A stretch of DNA of 64,000 bases from Pseudomonadota bacterium (GTDB lineage: Bacteria > Desulfobacterota > Desulfobulbia > Desulfobulbales > SURF-16): positions 62,001 to 126,000 of the forward strand of contig JAHJKA010000031.1 of NCBI GenBank assembly GCA_018822545.1, given 5' to 3'. A program made the position numbers and the translations under genes. Below are positions 44,318 through 52,379 of the stretch, piece by piece (positions within the stretch are counted from its first letter, which is position 1; each line of letters opens with the position of its first letter). Below the pieces are notes generated by a model. The model did no database searches. It was not told the origin of the DNA and was given only the letters and a program-made list of their open reading frames with translations.

Positions 44318-45712
44318 ATGCCCCAGCATGCCGTTTTTGAAGACTATTTCTGCGACAACTGGAAAGACGTTATTGACAAAATGACCGAAGGTTTGATGCT
44401 CGTCGACCCTTCAGGCAAGATCCTTTTTGTCAATACGGCCCTGGAAGACCTCCTCCTCTATAAACGTGATGAACTGGTGGGCCAGCGTTGTGATTTTCTC
44501 GAATGCGATAGCTGCTTTGATAAACGCCAGAAACAGGGCAACAAACATTGTGCTCTTTTTCGCAAAGGTGACGTCCGTAACCTCAAATGCACCTTCAAAC
44601 GCAAGGATGGCAGCAGGGTCAACGTCCTCAAAAACGCCACGGTCCTCACCGACTCCACTGGCAAAGTGGTGGCCGGCGTTGAAAACCTCACCGACATGAC
44701 CGCCATTGTCGCCCAGGAAAAGGTGATCACCGACCTGCGCAAACACATTGCCAAAGACGACGGCTTCCAGGGTATCATCGGCAAAAGCCAAGCCATGAGC
44801 CAGGTCTTTGAGCTGATCAAGAGTGCAGCCCAGTCCGATGCGCCGGTGGTGATTTATGGCGAAAGCGGTACCGGCAAGGAGCTGGTGGCAAGCGCCATCC
44901 ACGCCTTAAGCAAGAGACAAGACGCCCCGCTTATCAAGGTGAACTGTGCGGCCCTTAATGAAAATCTGCTTGAGAGCGAACTTTTCGGCCACATCAAAGG
45001 TGCCTTTACCGGCGCTGACCGTTCCCGAATGGGTCGTTTTGAAGCGGCCAATAAGGGCGTCATTTTCCTCGATGAAATCGGCGACCTTCCCCTGGCCACC
45101 CAAACCAAACTCCTGCGGGTTCTCCAGGAGCAGGAGATCGAACGGGTGGGCGATCACCAGCCCATTGCCATTGATGTCCGGATTATTGCCGCCACCAACA
45201 AGGACCTCGGCAAACTCATGGCCGAGGAAAAATTCCGCGATGATCTTTACTACCGCATTGGCGTCATCCCCATTATTTTACCACCCCTGCGTGATCGTCA
45301 AGAAGATATTCCCATGCTCATCGAGACCTTTCTTGACCGGGCCCGCCTGAAAACAGGCAAGGATATCACTACCATCACCAAGGCGGCCCTGGATCTCATG
45401 GTCACCTACCCCTGGCCCGGTAATATCCGTGAACTGATCAATGTGATCGAATATGCCTTTGTGATCTGCCCCGGTGGCGTCATCACCCCGGAGCACCTCC
45501 CCCACCACTTCGTCAATACAGATACCAGGTCATCAAGTGTCGGTATTTCCAGAAAAAAACCGAGCAGCGACCGACGCCAAGTCCTGCTGGACACCTTGAA
45601 AGAAACGGGTGGCAATAAATCTGAAGCGGCCCGTCTCCTCGGGGTAAGCAGGGTGACGCTGTGGAAGCAGCTCAAGAAATATGAGATCACGGTGGGCAAG
45701 GCTATTCGCTGA
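44318..45712 (+). CDS. PAS-sigma-54 activator, probable regulator of the octaheme cytochrome
   Basis: 464 residues: N-terminal PAS (about 15-130), AAA+ domain (about 150-390) with Walker A GESGTGKE, GAFTGA, Walker B FLDEIGD and R-finger region FRDDLYYR, and a C-terminal Fis-type helix-turn-helix (NKSEAARLLGVSRVTLWKQL). The PAS holds a Cys set (CDFLECDSCFD, then HCALF) that could sense redox or bind metal. No receiver domain, so it probably senses a small signal directly. It is divergent from the cytochrome gene, which has a matching promoter. Confidence 0.93.
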   Translation: MPQHAVFEDYFCDNWKDVIDKMTEGLMLVDPSGKILFVNTALEDLLLYKRDELVGQRCDFLECDSCFDKRQKQGNKHCALFRKGDVRNLKCTFKRKDGSRVNVLKNATVLTDSTGKVVAGVENLTDMTAIVAQEKVITDLRKHIAKDDGFQGIIGKSQAMSQVFELIKSAAQSDAPVVIYGESGTGKELVASAIHALSKRQDAPLIKVNCAALNENLLESELFGHIKGAFTGADRSRMGRFEAANKGVIFLDEIGDLPLATQTKLLRVLQEQEIERVGDHQPIAIDVRIIAATNKDLGKLMAEEKFRDDLYYRIGVIPIILPPLRDRQEDIPMLIETFLDRARLKTGKDITTITKAALDLMVTYPWPGNIRELINVIEYAFVICPGGVITPEHLPHHFVNTDTRSSSVGISRKKPSSDRRQVLLDTLKETGGNKSEAARLLGVSRVTLWKQLKKYEITVGKAIR

Positions 45713-45730
45713 GAGCACTGAGGCTAATCA

Positions 45731-45880
45731 ATGTTTTTAGAATGGTTCCTTCGCCATACCAGCGGCCTGCTCGACTGGCTGCTGGTCATTCTCTTCGTGG
45801 CTGTCCTAGTCTTTGGCTGCCAGTTCATGATCAATTTCCTAAAAGACCCAAACACCCACGAAAACGATGACGAGAACTAA
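45731..45880 (+). CDS. Small single-helix membrane protein (49 residues)
   Basis: A short gene 18 bases after the activator, with GAGG seven bases before ATG. It encodes one hydrophobic helix (LLDWLLVILFVAVLVFG) and an acidic tail (HENDDEN). Probably cotranscribed with the sigma-54 activator. Too short to assign; such proteins often tune membrane complexes. Confidence 0.5.
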   Translation: MFLEWFLRHTSGLLDWLLVILFVAVLVFGCQFMINFLKDPNTHENDDEN

Positions 45881-45927
45881 ACTCATATGTTTGCCCCCAT
45901 GGAGAAGGCTTTTTAATGGGTGCCGCC

Positions 45928-47259
45928 CTACCCCTTTTTGATCTGGTGCTTGCCCATTTTATAGCGCAACACCCGTTCACTGATGCCAAGGGCGTCTGCC
46001 GCCCGGGTCTGCACCCAGTCATGCTGTTTCAAGGCCTCAACAATCATCTCGCGTTCAACCTCGTTTAAGCGCGCGCCGAGATCGCCCTCACCATTTGCGA
46101 CCTGACTCAGCCGAATTTCACGGGGCAGATCGGCGGCCATAATTTTAGAGGATCGGGCCAGGGCTACCACCCGCTGGATGAGATGCTCAAGCTCTCTGAT
46201 ATTGCCGGGGAAGGGGTATTTCACCAAGGCATCAAGGGCCTCACGACTCATGGTTGTGGACTTTGCAGCGTACTTGCCCAGGAAAAAATCCACCAGGGCC
46301 GGGATATCCTCTTTGCGGCGACGCAGCGGGGGAACCTCAAGCTCCAGGACGTTAAGACGATAAAAGAGATCCTCACGAAACTCTCCTTTCTCCACCATCA
46401 TCTTCAGATCACGGTTAGTGGCGGCCACCACCCGGACATCCACTTCAATATCCTGCTCGCTGCCCACCCGACTGATCCGGCTTTCCTGGAGGGCACGCAG
46501 AAGCTTGGCCTGGAGATTCAAGGGTAACTCGCCAACCTCATCAAGAAAAAGCGTGCCACCCTGAGCCAGCTCAAAACGGCCCTTACGCCTGGCATCAGCC
46601 CCGGTAAAGGCCCCTTTTTCATGGCCGAAGAGTTCCGACTCAAAGAGATTTTCCGGCACTGCCGCACAGTTAAGCTCAATAAAAGGCTTGGCCTGCCGTG
46701 GGCTTAAACTATGAAGAAGGCGGCCAACAAGCTCCTTGCCGGTGCCGGTTTCACCCCGAATAAGAACCGTCCAGGGCGTCCGCGCCATGCGGCGCACCAG
46801 CGACAAGAGCTCCTTCATGGCCGGACTCTCACCAATCACCTGAAAAGGCAACTCCTGCTCCTCAAGGAACGCCGCAATCTCTCCGGCATCCTCCTCCACG
46901 GCCAGCTGGGCAGCGATGGCCTCAATCTTGTCAAGAAGGAGACGCAAATCCACTGGTTTTTCGAGAAAATCATCAGCGCCCAGACGCATGACCTTCACTG
47001 CCGTATCCACACTGGCATAGGCGGTAATCATGATGGCACGCACGAGGGGGTTTTTTTTCTTCATCAAAAAAAGGAGCTCGTCCCCACTCATCCCACCCAT
47101 TTTCTGATCAAGAAGGGCCAGATCAATTGCCGCGCTGTCAAAAATAGCAAGGGCGTCCTCCCCGGAACCGGCACTGAGTACCACGTGACCCTGTTTTTCA
47201 AGAAAACCCTGCAGCATATCGCGCTGCATCTCTTCGTCATCAACAATTAGAATCTTCAT
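45928..47259 (-). CDS. Sigma-54 response regulator (NtrC/ZraR type)
   Basis: 443 residues: receiver domain (phospho-acceptor Asp in LALLDQKMGG, near residue 51), AAA+ domain with GETGTGKE, GAFTGA, FLDEVGE and FREDLFYR, and Fis-type helix-turn-helix at the C-terminus (ADALGISERVLRYKM). The likely partner kinase is at 49235-50752 on the same strand, separated by two inserted plus-strand genes. A sigma-54 promoter at 51701-51716 is a probable target. Confidence 0.94.
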   Translation of the reverse strand: MKILIVDDEEMQRDMLQGFLEKQGHVVLSAGSGEDALAIFDSAAIDLALLDQKMGGMSGDELLFLMKKKNPLVRAIMITAYASVDTAVKVMRLGADDFLEKPVDLRLLLDKIEAIAAQLAVEEDAGEIAAFLEEQELPFQVIGESPAMKELLSLVRRMARTPWTVLIRGETGTGKELVGRLLHSLSPRQAKPFIELNCAAVPENLFESELFGHEKGAFTGADARRKGRFELAQGGTLFLDEVGELPLNLQAKLLRALQESRISRVGSEQDIEVDVRVVAATNRDLKMMVEKGEFREDLFYRLNVLELEVPPLRRRKEDIPALVDFFLGKYAAKSTTMSREALDALVKYPFPGNIRELEHLIQRVVALARSSKIMAADLPREIRLSQVANGEGDLGARLNEVEREMIVEALKQHDWVQTRAADALGISERVLRYKMGKHQIKKG

Positions 47260-47341
47260 TCTTGCTCTCTAAAAAATACCTGCCAACCATGACCTTTACA
47301 GATACTCATGATTTTTAATATGGTCCGGCGTCACTTTCAAT

Positions 47342-47371
47342 TTGAGTTTACGGTTTTTTTTAAGCTATACT
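47342..47371 (+). promoter_or_regulatory. Promoter of the first Hpt-like/REC gene
   Basis: TTGAGT, 18-base spacer, TATACT, about 100 bases before the start. The block from about 47338 to 47385 is repeated ahead of the second copy (48310-48339), so the promoter was duplicated with the gene. Confidence 0.6.
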
Positions 47372-47471
47372 TTGAAAAGGCAAAGGGTAATCCTTCTCCA
47401 CCACAGACCAAACATATCATAGCATCTCTTTTGCCGTAAAAAGTTTAACTATTTCTCTGGAGAACAGCCTC

Positions 47472-48263
47472 ATGGCACATAGATCCCCAAATTTTCAGGA
47501 TGATGCCCGATCACTCATCCAAGAAGTGGAAGAAGAGCTGCTCTCCCTGGAAAAAAACCCGCGCGACCCCAAAAATATCTGTCGTTGCGCAAACTCCCTG
47601 CGTACCATCCAGGGCGTGGCAAATCTCTTTAACCTCGACAATATCACCAGGCTGACAGGCCTTGCAGCTGACGGGCTTGACGCCTCCTGCAAACTCAACC
47701 AGGACGTTGATCCTAAACTCATCACCGCCACCCTTGAACTTCTAGACAACCTGCGCCATACAGGCGCAAGCGATCTCGATGGCCGTGCTACTCACAATAT
47801 TACTGCTATTCTGGCGCCTTTTGCGACCACAACCTTGCGACACCTCGCACCCAACCGCAGTCCGTCTGACACAAAAATCCTGGTTGTTGACGATGAGGCT
47901 GTAAACCGGGCCTTATTGGAAGAATTTATCAGAAGCTTTAACAAGGATATCAAGGTCACTGTAGTTGATTCAGCTGCGGAAGCCATTTTTTATTACCTCA
48001 CCGAAGAATTCGATCTTGTCTTTCTCGACATCATGATGCCCGAGGTGGACGGCAACCATTTCATCTCCATTGTTGAGAAAAACAGAGCCGTCCATAATAT
48101 TGGCGGCGAAGCCAATATTGTTGTCCAGACAGCTGTGCAGTCCATGGAGGAACTGCTCAGCATCATCCGCAAAGACTGCATCTTGGAAGTCATCCGCAAA
48201 CCAATCCTGAGAAAACGTATCTGCACCTGTATTGAACGGTACTGCCCGGCCTTCCGCCAGTAG
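47472..48263 (+). CDS. Hpt-like domain lacking His, fused to a receiver domain (copy 1)
   Basis: 263 residues. The first 120 resemble a CheA/Hpt helical bundle (CANSLRTIQGVANLFNLD where active Hpt reads AHSLKGxAxxLG), but Asn41 replaces the phospho-His. A receiver domain follows (about 135-260) with acidic pocket D140/D141, acceptor D186 (VFLDIMMPEVDG), a Thr in VVQTAV and Lys in RKP, all intact. No output domain. It may dock onto kinases or act as a phosphate sink. It has a near copy directly downstream and sits, on the opposite strand, between a regulator and its kinase. Confidence 0.8.
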   Translation: MAHRSPNFQDDARSLIQEVEEELLSLEKNPRDPKNICRCANSLRTIQGVANLFNLDNITRLTGLAADGLDASCKLNQDVDPKLITATLELLDNLRHTGASDLDGRATHNITAILAPFATTTLRHLAPNRSPSDTKILVVDDEAVNRALLEEFIRSFNKDIKVTVVDSAAEAIFYYLTEEFDLVFLDIMMPEVDGNHFISIVEKNRAVHNIGGEANIVVQTAVQSMEELLSIIRKDCILEVIRKPILRKRICTCIERYCPAFRQ

Positions 48264-48309
48264 GTCATCACCTCACCACAGAAAAAAAAGCCGCGACAAC
48301 AGTTTCAGT

Positions 48310-48339
48310 TTGAGTTTAAGGTCTTTCCCAGGCTATACT
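48310..48339 (+). promoter_or_regulatory. Promoter of the second Hpt-like/REC gene
   Basis: TTGAGT, 18-base spacer, TATACT, matching the promoter at 47342-47371 in both boxes and spacing, with similar flanks (GTTTA and GGCTATACTTTG). Confidence 0.6.
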
Positions 48340-48440
48340 TTGTCAGGAAAAGACCTATGTTCCTCGAAAAATTAATCAAACGCACCATCGCACCCCCTCA
48401 GTTTCCTTAAAAAGTTTGCCCACAGTGGAGAACAAATCTT

Positions 48441-49232
48441 ATGGCGTTTCACTCCCTCAATTTCGAGGATGATGCCGAATCACTCATCCAAGACACAGAA
48501 CAATACCTGCTTACTCTGGAAAAAAATCCTGCCGAGAAAACAGCCATCGATAACTGCGCAAACTCCATGCGCACCCTCCGGGGAGTGGCCAACCTCTTCA
48601 ACCTCGATAATATCACCAGACTTACCGCCCTTGCGGTAGACGGCCTGGACGTCGCCAGCAAACATAATCAGAAAATTGACCCTAAACTCATCAGCGCCGC
48701 CCTTGACCTCCTTGATAACCTGCGCCAAGCAGGCCCAAACGATCTCGAGGATCACACCACCCAGAATCTTGCCGTTACCCTGGCCCCGTTTGCGACCACA
48801 GCCATACAACATCTCGCCCCAAAACCTAGCCCGTCTGACACAAAAATATTGATTGTTGACGATGAAGCGATCAACCAGCTTTTACTGGAAGAATATGTCC
48901 GGAGCTATAACAAGGAGATCAAGGTCACAACGGTAGATTCAGCCGCCGAAGCAATTTTTTACTACCTCACCGAAAAATTCGACCTTGTCTTTCTCGATAT
49001 CATGATGCCCGAGGTGGACGGCAACCATTTCATCTCCATTGTGGAGAAAAACAGAGCCGCCCTTAATATCAGCGGCGAAGTCAATATCGTCGTGCAGACA
49101 GCGGTGCAGTCCCTGGAGGAACTCCTCAATATCATCCGTAAAAATTGCGTAAATGAAGTGATCCGCAAACCTATCTTGAGACAACGAATATATACCTGCA
49201 TTGAACGGTACTGCCCGGCATTCCGCCAATAA
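48441..49232 (+). CDS. Hpt-like domain lacking His, fused to a receiver domain (copy 2)
   Basis: 263 residues, the same length as copy 1 and clearly its duplicate. Asn41 again replaces the phospho-His (CANSMRTLRGVANLFNLD). The receiver keeps its acidic pocket, acceptor Asp (VFLDIMMPEVDG), Thr and Lys. Differences are spread over the Hpt-like half and parts of the receiver, so the two have evolved apart while conserving the same loss. It ends two bases before the convergent kinase gene. Confidence 0.8.
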   Translation: MAFHSLNFEDDAESLIQDTEQYLLTLEKNPAEKTAIDNCANSMRTLRGVANLFNLDNITRLTALAVDGLDVASKHNQKIDPKLISAALDLLDNLRQAGPNDLEDHTTQNLAVTLAPFATTAIQHLAPKPSPSDTKILIVDDEAINQLLLEEYVRSYNKEIKVTTVDSAAEAIFYYLTEKFDLVFLDIMMPEVDGNHFISIVEKNRAALNISGEVNIVVQTAVQSLEELLNIIRKNCVNEVIRKPILRQRIYTCIERYCPAFRQ

Positions 49233-49234
49233 TT

Positions 49235-50752
49235 TCAGTGAACTGGTGAAATCCCGGCATTGACAGGCAGCCACACCCTGACCTGAAGTACCCCCTCCTG
49301 CACCTCTTGCAGACTCAGAGTCCCATGGTGGGATTCCACAATCTTGGCACAGATGGCAAGGCCAAGACCACTGCCTCTGGTTTTCCCTGTAAAGTATGGC
49401 TCCGCCAGTCTGGTAATATCATCTGATTTGGCAAAACCATCATTGTCGCAGATGACCAGCACCCCGCCATTCTCCCGGCTGCTTACAACTCTCAGCCAGC
49501 CGCCTTCTGGCTGGGCCTCAATGGCATTCTTGATAATATTATCAAACAGCTGGGCGAGAAGATCGGCATCAGCCGCAACTTCGCCCTGATACCCAGGCAG
49601 AAAATCAACCTTAATATTTTCCTTCTCGCACTGGGGAGATCGCAGAAGAAGCTGCTGGGCCAGAATTTTATCAACCTCGACAGGCGCATACCGCGGCGCA
49701 ATGGGCAGGGAATACCGGAGCAGCCCTTCAATAATAGTATTTGTTCGTTGCATGGCCTTGCCCATGGCCGTAAGCAACGCCTTATGCTCACCATCAAGAT
49801 TTGCTTCAAGATCTATTCTTTGTAAGCCCAGACCAATGGCATTCAAGGGATTACGCACCTCATGGGCAATGGTGGCAGCGGCCCGGCCCAAGGCGGCATC
49901 CTCCTGCTCCCGGGCAAGTTCCCGTTCATAACGAGTAATCTCCACTAAATGCTGGCGCTGAAAACGGTAGAGAATATAGGTCAGCAGCAGTCCAAATCCC
50001 GCAAAAAAAGACGCGTAGAGGAAGAAACTCTGCCAGATTCCCTTAACACGTTGCCGGTAACGCTCGGTATCAAAACCAATCACCACCGTCTGTCCCTGGA
50101 TATCAATCTCCTGCCTTGCCACATCAGGACCAAAAGCTGAGTAGTCGCGATGCGGATCGGCAATCTCCAAAAAAGCGATCTCGGGTGCTGAAGACAAAAA
50201 AGCGAGGATGGAGGGTAGAGAAAACTGTTCCTGCAATTTCTGCAGCCGGCTGTCAGGGTAGCCGATGAGTACACACCCACCCTGGGGCCTGGGCCAGGAA
50301 TGAAGAAAAAATCCAGGCGCCTTGCTCAGCAAATCGCCATTTTGACCACAGGAATGTTCAGCGCCCAGCCATCCTTGCGGGCCACTGACCATTTCTTGGC
50401 CCGGCTCGATAATAGCGACACCTGCCAGACCGTTTTCATCGGCAAAACTGGCAAGCTCCTGATTGTGAAAGGGTTCTACTTCATGGAGAAAATTGAGAAA
50501 GCGCGCGGTATTGCCGAGAAAAAGAAGAATAGTATTGTTTAAAGCATCTTCAGCAAGAAAACCAAGCTCTGTCTGGCGATTCACAGCATTAAGGACCATC
50601 TGGCGATTATCGCGCAGATGGCTTTCCAGGGTCTGGCGCAGATAGTAGACCTGGCCCAGGGAATAGAATAAAACAGCCACCGTTATCAGGCCAAAGGCCA
50701 GAAGGTTGACCTTCCAGAACCATGCCTTGTTGGCCGGCCCTTCTTCATTCAT
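49235..50752 (-). CDS. Membrane sensor histidine kinase
   Basis: 505 residues: membrane helices at about 13-35 and 240-262, a periplasmic sensor (about 36-240), HisKA with IAHEVRNPLNAIGLG, and an ATPase domain with N box (NIIKNAIEA), G1 (DNDGF) and G2 (GKTRGSGLGLAI). NtrB/ZraS-type kinase, the natural partner of the sigma-54 regulator at 45928-47259. Its ATG overlaps the stop of the upstream exported protein gene, so the two are translated together and that protein may act in sensing. Confidence 0.93.
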   Translation of the reverse strand: MNEEGPANKAWFWKVNLLAFGLITVAVLFYSLGQVYYLRQTLESHLRDNRQMVLNAVNRQTELGFLAEDALNNTILLFLGNTARFLNFLHEVEPFHNQELASFADENGLAGVAIIEPGQEMVSGPQGWLGAEHSCGQNGDLLSKAPGFFLHSWPRPQGGCVLIGYPDSRLQKLQEQFSLPSILAFLSSAPEIAFLEIADPHRDYSAFGPDVARQEIDIQGQTVVIGFDTERYRQRVKGIWQSFFLYASFFAGFGLLLTYILYRFQRQHLVEITRYERELAREQEDAALGRAAATIAHEVRNPLNAIGLGLQRIDLEANLDGEHKALLTAMGKAMQRTNTIIEGLLRYSLPIAPRYAPVEVDKILAQQLLLRSPQCEKENIKVDFLPGYQGEVAADADLLAQLFDNIIKNAIEAQPEGGWLRVVSSRENGGVLVICDNDGFAKSDDITRLAEPYFTGKTRGSGLGLAICAKIVESHHGTLSLQEVQEGVLQVRVWLPVNAGISPVH

Positions 50753-51177
50753 GGTTTGCCCCCATCCATTTGCCGCATCATCTGTTTCCGGTGATGATTA
50801 AAGCGGGAGCGCACCCCGGTGGGGTCATGCCCCCCTCGCCTGCGGCATGGAAAAACTTCATCAGCTTCGAAAAGCTCCTTACTATCAAGGGCGTACTTAC
50901 CCCGGGCATACACTTGGGTGCCCGGAGTAAGGCAGCCTGGAAACCAAACGGCCTTGACAAGAATGTTCTTCGTTTTTCCCGGCGGGACCTGCCTTTCTTT
51001 ATCGACGGACTCGGTACCGTTTTCAAAACGGCACTGCCCATTCTCTGCAATCAGCATTTCAATCTCCCTCTTGCCATGATCAATACGCACCACTGTTCCT
51101 TGCAGATATTCCGCCATAACCGGCGATACCGAAAGAACGAGGAAAACAAAGAGTATGCTGAAGGCTAAAGGTCTCAT
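50749..51177 (-). CDS. Exported protein coupled to the sensor kinase
   Basis: 142 residues with a signal peptide (about 1-22, ending VMA). The mature part begins with a beta-rich region (LQGTVVRIDHGKREIEMLI) suggesting a small OB-like fold, and ends in a basic, His/Met-rich tail (NHHRKQMMRQM). The stop overlaps the kinase start. It could be a periplasmic accessory of the kinase, perhaps metal-linked; this is inference from position and composition. Confidence 0.65.
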   Translation of the reverse strand: MRPLAFSILFVFLVLSVSPVMAEYLQGTVVRIDHGKREIEMLIAENGQCRFENGTESVDKERQVPPGKTKNILVKAVWFPGCLTPGTQVYARGKYALDSKELFEADEVFPCRRRGGHDPTGVRSRFNHHRKQMMRQMDGGKP

Positions 51178-51191
51178 GGCATCTTAAAATT

Positions 51192-51230
51192 TCCGAAGAG
51201 GTAAAGAGTAGAGCACCTTACCTCTTCGGA
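51192..51230 (-). terminator. Terminator after the Gly-rich exported protein
   Basis: 13-bp perfect arms (51192-51204, 51218-51230) with core CCGAAGAGG, and a T-rich stretch following on the minus strand. It separates the Gly-rich gene from the kinase operon, with some read-through possible. Confidence 0.7.
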
Positions 51231-51256
51231 TTAGGGAGAAAAGACAAGCTTTTTTG

Positions 51257-51601
51257 TTACTTGGCAGCCTCGCCGCCTTTACCATTGTTTGGATGGTGGT
51301 CACAGATGCCGTCACCATCCTTGTCGACAAAGCCGCCCTGCCCCGGACCATTGCCCATGTGCTGTCCTCTGCCAGCAGGGCCGTTGCAGTTGCGAAAATG
51401 TCCACCACAAGGACCACGGCCTTGACCAGGGCCATAACAGGGCGCGCTCGCATTGCCATCCTGATCCATCATCTGCTGCCGACCAGCCCCGGGTGCAGGA
51501 CCAGTGCCGTCACCGCCGGCAGCACCGGCAAGGGGAAGACCCAGCAGAGCGACAAGGGCAAAGCCAGCTGCACCAGCAGCAATTTTAGATAACGTTTTCA
51601 T
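51257..51601 (-). CDS. Exported Gly-rich protein with Ca-binding-like loop
   Basis: 114 residues: signal peptide (about 1-27), then a Gly/Asn/Pro-rich chain with five Cys (in SAPCYGPGQG, RGPCGGH, RNCNG, and GICDHH) and an EF-hand-like loop DKDGDGICD near the C-terminus. It is transcribed from a clear sigma-54 promoter and followed by a terminator. The arrangement recalls ZraP (exported stress protein) with ZraS/ZraR, though the sequence is unrelated to ZraP as far as I can see. Confidence 0.7.
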   Translation of the reverse strand: MKTLSKIAAGAAGFALVALLGLPLAGAAGGDGTGPAPGAGRQQMMDQDGNASAPCYGPGQGRGPCGGHFRNCNGPAGRGQHMGNGPGQGGFVDKDGDGICDHHPNNGKGGEAAK

Positions 51602-51700
51602 AACGATCCTCCTTAAGCTAAGAAATGATAAACGATGTCTCCTTCCTTTTCCAGAAAAGCCTGGGATGAGAAGGATCCGTACTTGTTATCACCCTCTTAG

Positions 51701-51716
51701 TGCAGCGCTTGTGCCA
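51701..51716 (-). promoter_or_regulatory. Sigma-54 promoter of the Gly-rich exported protein
   Basis: Minus-strand TGGCACAAGCGCTGCA: perfect -24 (TGGCAC) and a good -12 (CTGCA) with exact GG-GC spacing. Start would be near 51689, 88 bases before the gene. Confidence 0.75.
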
Positions 51717-51789
51717 CAAGAAATATATATATGTAAGCTGCTTTTAAAAGATCAAATAACTTATTGATATATAAGAAATAAAATAAATT

Positions 51790-51805
51790 ACAGATGGCCA
51801 TCTGT
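51790..51805. promoter_or_regulatory. 16-bp perfect palindrome, activator site candidate
   Basis: ACAGATGGCCATCTGT lies about 75-90 bases upstream of the sigma-54 promoter read leftward, typical for an enhancer site of a ZraR-like regulator. It is surrounded by AT-rich DNA, which would help bending. Confidence 0.5.
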
Positions 51806-51850
51806 GCCGTAAAAACAGCCGATACCCAAGCTTTATTTCGACAATCCACC

Positions 51851-51882
51851 GCCATCGTTCGACAATTTTGTCGAACGATGGC
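51851..51882. promoter_or_regulatory. 14-bp inverted repeat ahead of the arsC promoter
   Basis: Perfect arms 51851-51864 and 51869-51882 built on TTCGACAA/TTGTCGAA, ending four bases before the arsC -35 box. An extra TTCGACAAT half site is at 51837-51845. Three copies of the half site suggest binding of an activator or a dual regulator of this divergent region. Confidence 0.55.
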
Positions 51883-51885
51883 TCC

Positions 51886-51914
51886 TTGACACACTGACTA
51901 TGCGTAACTATAAA
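51886..51914 (+). promoter_or_regulatory. Strong sigma-70 promoter of arsC
   Basis: TTGACA, exactly 17 bases, TATAAA: a near-consensus promoter. The transcript would start about 18 bases before arsC. Confidence 0.75.
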
Positions 51915-51938
51915 AAGGACGCCAACCAAGGAGAGGTC

Positions 51939-52379
51939 ATGCCAGAAAAACGTCCCAATATCCTTTTCCTCTGCACAGGAAACTCATGCCGCAGCCAGAT
52001 GGCTGAAGGCTGGGCCCGCTTTTTCTGGCCCGATCGCTTCCATGCCTTTTCAGCCGGGGTTGAAAAACATGGCTTGAACCCTGGCGCGGTGCAGGCCATG
52101 GCCGAACGGGGGGTGGACATCAGCAGCCACCACTCAAAACTCCTTACCGACCTTAAAAACATATCCTTTGACCTGGTGATTACGGTCTGCGATGACGCTG
52201 CCGAGGCCTGCCCCCTCTTTCCAGGTACCGCCAAGGTCATCCACCATCAATTCCCCGATCCGCCCCGTCTGGCCCAGGGCAAATCCGAGCAGGAAAGCCG
52301 AGTTATTTATGGCCGGGTATGCGACGAAATCAAGGAGTTCGTCCACCATCTCCCTGAGTTTCTCGAAGCCTGCCTCTAA
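51939..52379 (+). CDS. arsC: Arsenate reductase, thioredoxin-coupled
   Basis: 146 residues from ATG 51939, which has AAGGAGAG ahead (the frame opens earlier at 51900). The phosphatase-like loop is C12-TGNSCRS; the distal Cys are C84 and C91 (VCDDAAEACP), the same spacing as the Trx-dependent ArsC of Staphylococcus. It reduces arsenate to arsenite; TrxC encoded at 736 could be its reductant. No arsenite exporter or ArsR gene is in the window, so it stands alone. Its 3' end overlaps the convergent membrane protein gene by 50 bases. Confidence 0.88.
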   Translation: MPEKRPNILFLCTGNSCRSQMAEGWARFFWPDRFHAFSAGVEKHGLNPGAVQAMAERGVDISSHHSKLLTDLKNISFDLVITVCDDAAEACPLFPGTAKVIHHQFPDPPRLAQGKSEQESRVIYGRVCDEIKEFVHHLPEFLEACL

